From: Patescibacteria group bacterium
GTDB taxonomy: Bacteria; Patescibacteriota; Saccharimonadia; Saccharimonadales; Saccharimonadaceae
Direction: 5' to 3'
Length of the DNA stretch: 33,488 bases
Assembly (NCBI GenBank): GCA_030916565.1
Contig: JAUPWL010000006.1
Location: 1-33,488, forward strand
Shown here: positions 1-9,063 of the stretch, one piece after another
Layout: the number at the start of each line of letters is the position of its first letter
Position numbering within the stretch: position 1 is the stretch's first letter
Translations under genes and position numbers: made by a program
Notes under the pieces: generated by a model
Database searches by the model: none
What the model saw: only the letters and a program-made list of their open reading frames with translations
Told to the model about the DNA's origin: nothing

Positions 1-995
1 TCCTGGAATTCGTCGACCATAATGTAATGATATTTTTCTTGCAAATCATAGCGTAGATCGTTTTGTGTTTCGATGGCTTTGACTACCTGGAGAATCATAT
101 CGTTAAAATCATACAGTTCGGCGTTCTGCATCTGATTAAGATATTCAAAATAAACGATGTTCAGCGCGCGTAGTTTGCGGAGTTGTTTGCGGGCTTTCAT
201 GACGATGTTTTTTGCCGAATCTTTTTCGACCAACTGGTCTTTCCATTCGGTTAACGGCTTTGTTTTACCGATCACATTCGCCTCTTCGACAGCATCTTCG
301 AGGGTACTCGTCAGGAGTTTGATGAACGTTGAAAAGTTTTCGAGCGGTTTTGGCTCGTCGATGTCCCGTAATTTTTCGAGGAGTGCTGCGAACCGTTCAA
401 TAGCCGCCTTGCTGCGCATGCCGTCACCAATGGCATCTACGATGAGCGGTTCAACTTTTTCAACGGTGGATTCAGTCGCATTCAATAGTAGGCGGAATTG
501 TTCGTCGGTCAGACCGGCACCTTTAATGTCACCAATGGCAGAAATAATACTTTTGATCGATGTATACTCACCGTTCATTTTGGCTTTTAGCGGATCGTCA
601 TACGGTAATGTATCCAGGATTTCGGCGACAATGCGCAGCTGTGCTAATTCATCGGCTGGGCGGAATGACGCACCACTATAAAAATACTCAGGGTACTGAT
701 TCATGATGTCAGTACCAAATGAATGGAACGTCATCACTGGCACTTTGTAGGCGTCGCGACCAATAATCTCACGCAGACGCTTTTTCATTGCAATGACGCC
801 TGCATCGGTGAATGTCAGACACAATATATTCTCTGGCAATTCGTCGGTCTGTTTGAGAATGTTTGCAACCCGCATGCTGAGTAGTTCGGTCTTGCCGGTG
901 CCTGGTCCGGCAACAACCATGACAGGTCCGTCGATAGTGTCGACAGCCCTCCGCTGAGCATCATTCAGCTTTTGATAGCGCGCGTGAAAATCCAT
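1..995 (-). CDS. UvrD/PcrA-family ATP-dependent DNA helicase (N-terminal part; continues beyond the window start)
   Basis: Manual minus-strand translation starts MDFHARYQKLNDAQRRAVDTIDGPVMVVAGPGTGKTELLSMRVANILKQ (Walker A GPGTGKTE, UvrD Q motif) and ends near ...YHYIMVDEFQ (DEFQ box). Not in the ORF track because it is open at the edge. Confidence 0.93.
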   Translation of the reverse strand, partial: MDFHARYQKLNDAQRRAVDTIDGPVMVVAGPGTGKTELLSMRVANILKQTDELPENILCLTFTDAGVIAMKKRLREIIGRDAYKVPVMTFHSFGTDIMNQYPEYFYSGASFRPADELAQLRIVAEILDTLPYDDPLKAKMNGEYTSIKSIISAIGDIKGAGLTDEQFRLLLNATESTVEKVEPLIVDAIGDGMRSKAAIERFAALLEKLRDIDEPKPLENFSTFIKLLTSTLEDAVEEANVIGKTKPLTEWKDQLVEKDSAKNIVMKARKQLRKLRALNIVYFEYLNQMQNAELYDFNDMILQVVKAIETQNDLRYDLQEKYHYIMVDEFQ

Positions 996-1034
996 TATCA
1001 TCTAGTATAGCGCGCAAAGTGACAAAACGGACTA

Positions 1035-2111
1035 TCAAGCCGCGTTATTGCGAATGTGGTGCTGGTCAATGAGTGTTCGTAGTGCTGGACCGCTGATTTT
1101 TCGGTGTTCAGGGCTCGTATGGAGTACTTTCGCTACCGCTCCTTGGCGTTCAGTGACTTCGTTGAAATACTGTTTGCTGATGCAAGACCCATGGCCGCCA
1201 CCATCGCGTACATCTACGTTCATATTCGGGTGGTTTGCAAAGATGGTTGGCCATTTATCGGCATAGCACATTGCATCACCACGCTGTACAACGATATCGC
1301 CGACTGCGTCTTTGGCTGTGCTTTTTGCTACTGCTCGTTCAATGTTGCTACCGCCGAGAGCGAGCCCTTCTTTTACCTGCTGGATCAATCCGCGGACTGA
1401 GAGGAAATCGAATACATCTACCATTTCTAGAAGTTCCGTCTTGCTGAGTCCCAGGTGTTGTGCCGTGCGGGCTTCGTTACGAACGAGTGTGTAGAGATTT
1501 TTCGGTGAAAACATTTTGACGGTGTCCTTTGTCGTTGGTACGCATGGCACCATTGAATCGCTGTGAACAACGTTCTTGCCGTACTTACCAGCGCGCAGTT
1601 GCAATAGGAGCGCCAGCATACCGCCACGAGATGTGCCCATGGTAGTCATATTGTCCTGATCGTAACCGAGCACTGCAGCGTAAAACGCATGGATGGCCAA
1701 CATGTCATCGGTCGTTTTGTGCAGATTGTTAAATCGATTCAGGTTCTGTTGCACACCGACAATAATTGACGGACGACGGTGTTCTAACGCCAACATGTCA
1801 TGGCGCTGTCTGTAGTATTTGCCGTTTTTTGTTGTCCACGCGGTGCCTTCGAGGACGACCATATCAGACCCGGCAAATCGTTTATTGGCAGGGTCCATTT
1901 CTCGCTGTTTGGTTGGTTCAATCGTGTTGTAGCCAACAATATAGCGTAGGCCGTTTGTCATTTCGACGAGATCTGTCCTATAGATCAGATCAAGGTTTTC
2001 TAGTCTGTCATCAACATCGAGGGTTTTTACAATCCTGTTCACATCGTTGGGAAAGTCGCGTACCTTTGCTGGTTCAGGTGAAGAATGTTGATATGATTCC
2101 AGATTTGCCAC
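1035..2111 (-). CDS. alpha/beta-hydrolase-like conserved hypothetical protein
   Basis: 372-aa ORF; motif MTTMGTSRGGMLALLLQ resembles a GxSxGG nucleophile elbow. The track start (TTG, 2153) overlaps a TATACT -10; GTG at 2111 has an AGGAG SD. Confidence 0.55.
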   Translation of the reverse strand: MANLESYQHSSPEPAKVRDFPNDVNRIVKTLDVDDRLENLDLIYRTDLVEMTNGLRYIVGYNTIEPTKQREMDPANKRFAGSDMVVLEGTAWTTKNGKYYRQRHDMLALEHRRPSIIVGVQQNLNRFNNLHKTTDDMLAIHAFYAAVLGYDQDNMTTMGTSRGGMLALLLQLRAGKYGKNVVHSDSMVPCVPTTKDTVKMFSPKNLYTLVRNEARTAQHLGLSKTELLEMVDVFDFLSVRGLIQQVKEGLALGGSNIERAVAKSTAKDAVGDIVVQRGDAMCYADKWPTIFANHPNMNVDVRDGGGHGSCISKQYFNEVTERQGAVAKVLHTSPEHRKISGPALRTLIDQHHIRNNAA

Positions 2112-2202
2112 CGTTTGATCTCCTAGTAAGTTGTACAGAGTATACTGCTGCAATTTTCAAAAGTAAAGTGACATTGGGATAAATGGTATACTGTACCTAC
2201 CT

Positions 2203-2691
2203 ATGATAGATACAATATTCGATGATTTTGCCATGGAACGGCTGATAAAAGACCGTTTTGGATTGCATATCGAAGTCGAAAATATCATTGCTGGTCATAT
2301 TCCTGTCAGCCATACAGTATCGGCAGCGGTGTTTCTGACAGACAAAAAACATCTCTATGCCTACATTGCTGCGCAGTCTAGTTTGACACTAGGTGACGTC
2401 AAAAAATTTGTCCGACAGATGGGGCTAAAGGCCGAAACATATGTTCCGCCTAAGGGTCACCCAAATTATTTCGATGACATTGCTCGACAGAAGTTCAATG
2501 CGGTCTTTCCGGGGCGTATCCAAGTATCGTCTGACGATTTGATCTATTACCGAACCCTTGTTCCCTACAACCCGGCGCTTGTGCAGATTAGCGAGATTCC
2601 ATCTGGTGAAATCCGCCAATTTGATACAGACGCACACGGCAACTGGCGTGTTGCCGCGCGATTCGCCTATCGTCGTATTCGGACCAGCTAG
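2203..2691 (+). CDS. hypothetical protein, possibly YbaK/aminoacyl-tRNA deacylase-like (weak)
   Basis: 162-aa ORF in its own intergenic context. Loose YbaK-like pattern (AYIAAQSSLTLGDVKKFVRQMG...); family not certain. Confidence 0.55.
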   Translation: MIDTIFDDFAMERLIKDRFGLHIEVENIIAGHIPVSHTVSAAVFLTDKKHLYAYIAAQSSLTLGDVKKFVRQMGLKAETYVPPKGHPNYFDDIARQKFNAVFPGRIQVSSDDLIYYRTLVPYNPALVQISEIPSGEIRQFDTDAHGNWRVAARFAYRRIRTS

Positions 2692-2933
2692 AGGTCGTTT
2701 GTAACGCTATCGAGGTCGGTAGTATCAACGTCGTCTAACGAAACAGTATCAAGTGTCTTGTCGACTGTCTCAAGGTCTTTTTTTGACTCAACCTTCACTG
2801 GCTGAGCATCGGAAGTTTTGTCTGCTTTTGGTGCGAGGAAATTCGAGTAAACCATATAGCCGACTCCGCCGATGAGGCCTACAACAACGACAACCAATAC
2901 ACCTTCTACGAGAGAAAATCCGCGCTCTTTCAT
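2688..2933 (-). CDS. small type IV pilin-like protein (prepilin N-terminus)
   Basis: MKERG^FSLVEGVLVVVVVGLIGGVGYMVY: class III signal/prepilin peptidase motif (G^FxxxE) plus hydrophobic stretch, then a short acidic tail. Confidence 0.7.
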   Translation of the reverse strand: MKERGFSLVEGVLVVVVVGLIGGVGYMVYSNFLAPKADKTSDAQPVKVESKKDLETVDKTLDTVSLDDVDTTDLDSVTNDL

Positions 2934-3622
2934 GATGCTGTTCCTTCACTTACTTTAGTGGTTTCGGCTGCAGTCTTCACTGCTTTGACAAGTGCCTTTA
3001 CGGCGTCGCGGTATGCTTTGACTGCGTCGATGCTGGCAGATCGTTTTTCTTTAAAATCTGCGATGTCAGCACGGGGCTGTTCGCCGTCACAGTTGACTGG
3101 CGGAACCGCTGTTTGTGCAGATGTCGCTGATTGAGCGACAGATTTTGCCGCGTTGACTTGTGCGACAAGGTCGTCATAGTTCGCGACGCTCAGTTCCTTC
3201 TTTGTGTAGAATGCCTGGACGGCATCTGACACTTTGGTAATGCGGTCGAATGCGTTTTGGCGTCGATTGTTCATCGCTGTCATAACGCGTGTAATCGTAT
3301 TGATGCGGTTTTCGCAGAGTTTCTTTTTGTTCGCATCAAGTCGCTCGCGTAGATCTTCCTTTTTTTGTTCGCTTGATTGTTCGCGGGCAGCTTCACGTTC
3401 TTTAGCCTGTTCTTGCAACTTGCTACGGAGTTCTGTTTCGAGTTTATTAACTTTCCTTGCCTCTGCAGAAGGTCGTGGCGATGCCGATGGACTTTCACTG
3501 GTCGTTGCGACATCTTCGTCGTGACCGGAGTGCTTGCCTTCATGGGCACTAGCGATAGATGGCGTCACCAGTAGCATCACTGCCGCACTGGCGATAATTG
3601 TTCGTTTGAGCGTTTGTTTCAT
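2930..3622 (-). CDS. secreted coiled-coil hypothetical protein
   Basis: Sec-type signal peptide MKQTLKRTIIASAAVMLLVTPSIASAHE followed by a charged helical region; overlaps the downstream pilin-like ORF by 4 nt (ATGA). Confidence 0.7.
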   Translation of the reverse strand: MKQTLKRTIIASAAVMLLVTPSIASAHEGKHSGHDEDVATTSESPSASPRPSAEARKVNKLETELRSKLQEQAKEREAAREQSSEQKKEDLRERLDANKKKLCENRINTITRVMTAMNNRRQNAFDRITKVSDAVQAFYTKKELSVANYDDLVAQVNAAKSVAQSATSAQTAVPPVNCDGEQPRADIADFKEKRSASIDAVKAYRDAVKALVKAVKTAAETTKVSEGTAS

Positions 3623-3680
3623 GACGAATAATTCCTTATGCTTATGTGCCTATACTATACAAAATAAGCAGGCAAAGTAA

Positions 3681-3708
3681 CACCCCCACACTAGAGTGCG
3701 GGGGTGTT
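3681..3708 (-). terminator. Rho-independent-type terminator downstream of the methyltransferase gene
   Basis: cacccccacact-agagtgcgggggtg hairpin; the single mismatch becomes a G:U pair on the minus-strand RNA. Confidence 0.6.
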
Positions 3709-3790
3709 TGCCCGTAATGCGAGCGGAAGCTTATTCAACTATGCGACGTAGACGTTATGCATATTGAGGAGATGATAACAAAATCGGTGG

Positions 3791-5092
3791 TTATTTTGCA
3801 TCGAGGATAACGAGATGTTCGATATGTGGCGTGCGTGGGAAGAAATTATAGCCAATATGGTGACGAATGCCATATTGTTCAGCCATTCTGGCAACATCAC
3901 GCGCCTGGGTCACTGGGTTACAGCTGAGGTAGATAATACGCTTTGGTCGTGATTCAATGAGTTTCTCGACAACTTTTTCGTGCAATCCGGCCCGCGGCGG
4001 GTCAACAATGATCGTTGCGTCGGCGCTAATGTAATCAAGGGCGTTTTCACTGGCGGCGAGGATAGCCTTTGCCCCCGTTTTGCCGAGTTCTTCAATATTT
4101 TGTTCCATTTCGCGGACAGCATGTTCATTCAGTTCGACCAGTGTGACATTGTCGCCACCAATCGTCAGACCGATGGAGCCAACGCCACTATAGAGATCGA
4201 CGACTGGTTTGTCTGGTTTGACCCATTGCTGCATTTCGGTGAGTGCCTGTTCGTACACTGGTATATTAATCTGGAAAAACCCTTCGGTAGCATAGCGAAA
4301 CGGTACATCCAGAATAGTGTCGGTGAGTATGCGATCGCTGCTAGCGGCGAGGCGTTCGGTAATGACACTGGCTGGTGATTTGGGGTTAGAATAAATGATC
4401 TCAGCACAGATAACCTCTGGTGCGACGGCTTTTTCTAGTACGGCATTCGCATCAAAATCTTGGTCTTTGACATATAACTGCCAGGCGATTTCACCGCTGT
4501 CGTTACTGCGGATCAATAGTGTTTTTAATGATCGCCCATCAACGCCCAGATCACGGAGCGTCTGGAGAGCGAATTTGGCTGCGTTATTGATAGCTGGACT
4601 TGCGAGACTCGTATCCTGAACGGTGATTTTACCGTGCGTCCCTCGACGGAAAAATGCCAAATCTAGCTCTTCTCTTTCAGTGTCGTACCAAAAGCTATAT
4701 TCAACTTTGTTGCGGTATTCATATTGTCTGCCATCGCTCCATACGTTAATTGGTTCGGGCAGGACGATGTCATGTAGCTCGAACGCTTCTTCGATGAGGG
4801 CCGCTTTGTAATGGTTTTCTGATGCAAAATCCATGATTTGCCATGGGCTGGTTGACAGATAGCTGTCAGGATCGCGCGGAGCAACGCGCGCCGACGATGC
4901 TTCAATGACCTCTGTTACGACGCCCTCGACATAGCTCGATTTCTTTTTGGTGAGTTGGACGACGACCCTTTCACCTGGGAGACCGCCCCAGACGAGGCAT
5001 TTTTTGCCATCATCGAGGGTACCGATCGTCTGACCGCCACCGATAATTCGTTCGAGTGTTAACTCAACTTGTGGTAAAGGTTTTTTTGCCAT
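3791..5092 (-). CDS. class I SAM-dependent RNA m5U methyltransferase (TrmA/RlmC/RlmD family, RumA-like)
   Basis: TRAM-like N-terminus, VDLYSGVGSIGL SAM motif, VDPPRAGLHEKVVE and YLSCNPVTQARD catalytic motifs. Confidence 0.93.
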   Translation of the reverse strand: MAKKPLPQVELTLERIIGGGQTIGTLDDGKKCLVWGGLPGERVVVQLTKKKSSYVEGVVTEVIEASSARVAPRDPDSYLSTSPWQIMDFASENHYKAALIEEAFELHDIVLPEPINVWSDGRQYEYRNKVEYSFWYDTEREELDLAFFRRGTHGKITVQDTSLASPAINNAAKFALQTLRDLGVDGRSLKTLLIRSNDSGEIAWQLYVKDQDFDANAVLEKAVAPEVICAEIIYSNPKSPASVITERLAASSDRILTDTILDVPFRYATEGFFQINIPVYEQALTEMQQWVKPDKPVVDLYSGVGSIGLTIGGDNVTLVELNEHAVREMEQNIEELGKTGAKAILAASENALDYISADATIIVDPPRAGLHEKVVEKLIESRPKRIIYLSCNPVTQARDVARMAEQYGIRHHIGYNFFPRTPHIEHLVILDAK

Positions 5093-5099
5093 TTACCCT

Positions 5100-5105
5100 A
5101 TTATA
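5100..5105 (-). promoter_or_regulatory. -10 box of the methyltransferase gene, 7 nt from the ATG (putative leaderless start)
   Basis: Minus strand reads TATAAT-AGGGTAA-ATG; no SD possible. Confidence 0.6.
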
Positions 5106-5128
5106 GCGTAACTAATATTAACAGAGTA

Positions 5129-5157
5129 TTGACAATAATGCTAAACTATGATAGTAT
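5129..5157 (+). promoter_or_regulatory. sigma70-like promoter for the 5156-7519 gene
   Basis: TTGACA (5129-5134), 17-nt spacer, TAGTAT (5152-5157). The track's TTG start at 5129 coincides with the -35 box. Confidence 0.6.
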
Positions 5158-7519
5158 GAAAAATAGTATGGTAATGAAAAACTCATCTACCACTGTCGAA
5201 GAATTCAACCCATCCAAAGACAACTCTCAAGGCGGGTTTGCTGAAGTACACAATAACAGTAGTGCAGAGCTATTCGATATATCTGACTATATGGTTGCCG
5301 CTATCCGTGGCGAAGAACTCCCTCGATCTGCCGAAACGGCTGCCGACACAACAACTACCGGGATAGGCAAAGTAGCCGTCGCTGGAATGATGGGTTGGAG
5401 TAAGCTGATCGACCGTCGCGCTCGCAAAGAGGAAAAATTACAAAAACGTTTAGAAAAATTTGAAGTTACTGATGAAGATTCGCGTTGGACAAAAACCAAG
5501 AAGTTTCTTGGCCGTCGTGCCGTATTAGCAGGTTTTGCTGCGACATCCGTGACTGGACTGGTTGCCGCAATGGCAACAACTCGTGGTATTGAACTCGGCG
5601 CTGTACTGGCGTCGGACAATATTAATATGCTGCCTGTGACGTATGAGTTCAGTAATATTATTATTGCTGGTGGCGCCGGTCAGGGTGACCCTACTGGTGT
5701 TATTGGCGAGATGCAGACTAAAGGTTTACATGATGGATTTAATATCGAAGGTGTTTATTACCCTGCTCAGATCGGTCCTGTCGTTGGTCAAGAGACCATG
5801 TACAATTCAGGTGTGATTGGTGCGAACGAGATGTATGCTAAGGCAATTGATGATCTTAATGCCGGTCGTCCAACAGAACTCATTGGATATTCGGAGGGAT
5901 CATATGTTGCACTCCACACGGCCAACCGGATTATTGCCGAAAACGGCGGCGTGAAACCCGATAACTTGTCGGTAACAATTATAGGCTCTCCTTATGCGCA
6001 AGGCGGTATTTTGGGAAGTAACAACCCATTTGCCAAAACCGCAGGTCCTATTTTGGATATGATGGGTATTCCAAAGGGTGAAACAGTGCCCCCAGGAACA
6101 CATATTGTGTACTATGACACTGATTTTTGGGCGAACAGTGGTAACCAAGTACCTACAACGATGTTGCGTCAGTTGATTGAGTTAGCCGCCGGCGGTCATG
6201 CGATTCCAGATCCTAATGACTCATGTTATACATTTACCGACAGTGACGGTGTGATCCATACTGTGTATAGTCGTAACGATGTTATTTTGCAGGCACTCAT
6301 GGATAGTACTGGTTTGTACGTTGCCGACACCGCATCTGCTAACCGCGCAATTAACGACCTCTTCCCTCTTGATGGCAGTGGGCCAAATGTTGCGCAATTC
6401 AAAGAAGATCTTATTACAACACTCAATCATCAGGGTGACCCAGTCAGTCTGTTTATGGCGCAGTTTGTCCGTAACTTACCGCCAGAGTACACCAAACTGG
6501 GTCAGGTATCTATGGACTCATTCAATACTATCGCCGAAGGCGCCGCCCGTGTTGGATCGGGTGACGTAATCGGTGGTATGCAGCAAATTATGGCCGGCAT
6601 CACCGCCTTTATGAATACGCTGCAAGAAATCGCCCCTCGTACAAACGCGAGCGTCGGCGCTCAAAACACCCAAGCGCAGGTGACGCAACTGCTCAGCAGT
6701 AATATTACTGGTCTTGTACAACAGATAACCGGACGCAACTTTAGTACGCAAATCAATGGATTTATTAATCTTTCTCAGGCGGGCGTTAGCGGTAATGTGA
6801 CAATTGGCGTCAACTCTGACGTTGCAAACCAGTTCCTGAACATCGTCAGTAACCATGTTTCAACGACCGACGGAACTGTTACAAATAGCCGCAATCTACA
6901 ATTTGAATTGAACGGTCTCGTGAACGATACACTGAACAACAAATCGCCACTTGGTGGTCTGACTGTCCATACAGAGGGTTCAGTATCGACATTATTTACT
7001 CCACCGTCTGGTCCACGTCCCCTGCACGATATCTTGAATAACATGTTCCCTGATGCACCGAATAATAATTCTGTACCCGAAGGTATCACTCCGCCACCAG
7101 CGGCGACTGTTCCTGTGACACCTGAAATATCGACACCTGCAGTGACCGTTCCGACGTATAATGCGCCTGCACCTGTACCGGTTGCCCCAGCCCCAGCGCC
7201 AATCGAAGCGCCAACGCCACCACCATTTAAGGAATCTGCACCTGCGCCGGCACCTGTCGTTGAAGCCCCTGCCCCAGCTCCGGCTCCAATTGAAGCCCTC
7301 GCCCCAGCTCCAGCGCCTGCTCCAATCCCTGCACCCGCGCCTGCGCCAAATCCCCTTTCAAATATCGTGACGAGGATTTTTAGCGCTCCAGAAGCCTCAG
7401 CGCCTGCTCCAATCCCCGCACCCACTCCGGCTCCCGCGCCTATCCGCGTACCGGTTCTTCCGATAACGCCTATCCCTGCGCCGACATCAGCCGCTTCTGC
7501 CAATCCATTTGCAAAATAA
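5156..7519 (+). CDS. membrane-anchored/exported PE-PPE-like alpha/beta-hydrolase domain protein with long Pro/Ala-rich C-terminus
   Basis: RRAVLAGFAATSVTGLVAAMA export/TM segment; GGAGQGDPTG...VYYPAQIGPV...ELIGYSEGSYVALHTANRI...VTIIGSPYAQGGI resembles the PE-PPE (cutinase-like) domain with GxSxG nucleophile; C-terminal AP/PAP repeats. Start may be 5156, 5168 or 5174. Confidence 0.7.
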   Translation: MKNSMVMKNSSTTVEEFNPSKDNSQGGFAEVHNNSSAELFDISDYMVAAIRGEELPRSAETAADTTTTGIGKVAVAGMMGWSKLIDRRARKEEKLQKRLEKFEVTDEDSRWTKTKKFLGRRAVLAGFAATSVTGLVAAMATTRGIELGAVLASDNINMLPVTYEFSNIIIAGGAGQGDPTGVIGEMQTKGLHDGFNIEGVYYPAQIGPVVGQETMYNSGVIGANEMYAKAIDDLNAGRPTELIGYSEGSYVALHTANRIIAENGGVKPDNLSVTIIGSPYAQGGILGSNNPFAKTAGPILDMMGIPKGETVPPGTHIVYYDTDFWANSGNQVPTTMLRQLIELAAGGHAIPDPNDSCYTFTDSDGVIHTVYSRNDVILQALMDSTGLYVADTASANRAINDLFPLDGSGPNVAQFKEDLITTLNHQGDPVSLFMAQFVRNLPPEYTKLGQVSMDSFNTIAEGAARVGSGDVIGGMQQIMAGITAFMNTLQEIAPRTNASVGAQNTQAQVTQLLSSNITGLVQQITGRNFSTQINGFINLSQAGVSGNVTIGVNSDVANQFLNIVSNHVSTTDGTVTNSRNLQFELNGLVNDTLNNKSPLGGLTVHTEGSVSTLFTPPSGPRPLHDILNNMFPDAPNNNSVPEGITPPPAATVPVTPEISTPAVTVPTYNAPAPVPVAPAPAPIEAPTPPPFKESAPAPAPVVEAPAPAPAPIEALAPAPAPAPIPAPAPAPNPLSNIVTRIFSAPEASAPAPIPAPTPAPAPIRVPVLPITPIPAPTSAASANPFAK
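7161..7500 (+). repeat. low-complexity Pro/Ala (APAPAPxP) coding repeat region
   Basis: Repeated gcgcctgctcca/gccccagctccg units encoding APAPAPIPAPAPAP. Confidence 0.85.
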
Positions 7520-7569
7520 TCTTTCGCTCTCGTCCAGCTATACACTGCGCCAAAGCGCCGAAATAGTCG

Positions 7570-7599
7570 AAATCCACCCCTGTTATGGGTGGATTTTTG
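7570..7599 (+). terminator. Rho-independent terminator after the PE-PPE-like gene
   Basis: aaatccaccc-ctgttat-gggtggatttttg: 10-bp stem plus T-run. Confidence 0.8.
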
Positions 7600-7878
7600 T
7601 TGGGAGAAAATCACTATACTTTCTATAAAGTTTCAACATGTTGTAGCATAAGCTTCAATACTGTTGTATAAAAAACATACTACGCAAAACCTACTATGCC
7701 ATATCTGTTGCAAAGCACCAGCTTATTACTTATTGAGAATCTGCTTTCATATCTGTAAAAACACCCCCTTACCTCCGTTCTTAGCTGTGAGATATTTTAC
7801 GTTGACTTATATCATGGGTTTGATGTAATCTCACCGCACAACTTATAACATGAGTGGGAAAGATAGGGGTTTTACATT

Positions 7879-8985
7879 ATGCCAAAAGCAAAAATAGCGT
7901 CTGGCGAGAGTATCGTTAAGAGCGAACGCAGGACTAATTTGCTGCCACGAGCAGTTGTTGTTGGTCTGGGCGGCTTTGCTGCAACAATCACGTTTGGTGC
8001 TGGTGTCGGTCATGCGGATACCAATATTTATGTCGGTGGATGCGGCGACAAGAACAGTCAATATCCTGTTGACCGCGCTATTCAAGACGGTCGTTACAAT
8101 TTCAACGCGAACAACATTCAGATTAACTACCCTGCCTCAATGGCACCAATCTGTGATGACGGTTTCGGAACAAAAACAGGTGTATCGATTGCTGACGGTG
8201 GTCAGAAAGTCGTAGATGCTTACTACGCTAACAGCTGGGACAAAGTGAACGTCGAAGGCTTCTCGATTGGCGCTGGTGTTGTTGACTGGGCTGCCATGAA
8301 GCTTGCTGCTGATCACGGTGGACAGCTTCCGAGAAATGTAAACATGGTTGCAATCGGTGATGGTTGGAATCCTGTTGGTATTCAGAATCATCCGTTTGCA
8401 CCACTAATTTCACCAATCACTAAGGGTATACTTGATATTCCAACAACTCATGATTTGCATCCAGTAGCGGGTGTGACTCAAGTTATTGACGCAGGTGACC
8501 CATATGCGACTATGAACGTTGCGCCACTAAACTTAGGTGAGCAGATCACGAAGTTCGCACGTGTCGGTCAGGACCACCGTATCCCGAACATTGGTAATGA
8601 GCCATATACGGAAGTTCAGCGTGATGGCGTGAACTATCAGATATACGGTAACGATCGCAACAGCGCAATCAACCAGGCAATCCAAGAAGTTGGTGTTGAT
8701 CCAGGTCCAATTGGCACACCATTCTTTAATGTGATTGCTCCACAGGATGATCCGGCAAACGTATTGAACCCACCTGCGCCACTTCCACAGAGTGGTCCAG
8801 TTGTTCCAGATTTAAACATTGTTGGTCCTGCGCCTCGTGATGTGTTTGAAAACATATTGCCATATAATGACAATACTGTTGACGTTGTACCACCACGCTC
8901 GACAGTGCCGAGTTTCTTTGGTGAGCAGCCATGCTTTGCCCCAGATGGTTCACAGTACTTCACTCCTGGCGACGCTCCTTGCTAG
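7879..8985 (+). CDS. second exported PE-PPE-like domain protein (tandem paralog, short)
   Basis: Signal peptide LLPRAVVVGLGGFAATITFGAGVGHAD; KVNVEGFSIGAGVVDWAAMKLAADHGGQLPRNVNMVAIGDGWNPVGIQNHPFAPLISP aligns by eye with the upstream protein's IGYSEGSYVALHTANRIIAENGGVKPDNLSVTIIGSPYAQGG...NNPFA; Cys pairs consistent with an extracytoplasmic location. Confidence 0.7.
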   Translation: MPKAKIASGESIVKSERRTNLLPRAVVVGLGGFAATITFGAGVGHADTNIYVGGCGDKNSQYPVDRAIQDGRYNFNANNIQINYPASMAPICDDGFGTKTGVSIADGGQKVVDAYYANSWDKVNVEGFSIGAGVVDWAAMKLAADHGGQLPRNVNMVAIGDGWNPVGIQNHPFAPLISPITKGILDIPTTHDLHPVAGVTQVIDAGDPYATMNVAPLNLGEQITKFARVGQDHRIPNIGNEPYTEVQRDGVNYQIYGNDRNSAINQAIQEVGVDPGPIGTPFFNVIAPQDDPANVLNPPAPLPQSGPVVPDLNIVGPAPRDVFENILPYNDNTVDVVPPRSTVPSFFGEQPCFAPDGSQYFTPGDAPC

Positions 8986-9063
8986 TCTGCGATTAATGTA
9001 ACATACACTCACATCTGATATATGCGCCAGCCAGGATTCAGCAGGCATGGTATCATAGAGCTA

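Noticed and set aside
157-681. 174-aa plus-strand ORF
   Set aside because: Antisense to the UvrD-type helicase reading frame.
5129-5155. TTG start codon of the 796-aa ORF
   Set aside because: This TTG is the first two bases of a TTGACA -35 box, so translation most likely starts at a downstream ATG.
6775-7614. 279-aa minus-strand ORF rich in GAGAGAGA
   Set aside because: Antisense of the Pro/Ala repeats of the plus-strand gene; composition is an artefact of the repeat and it runs across the terminator.
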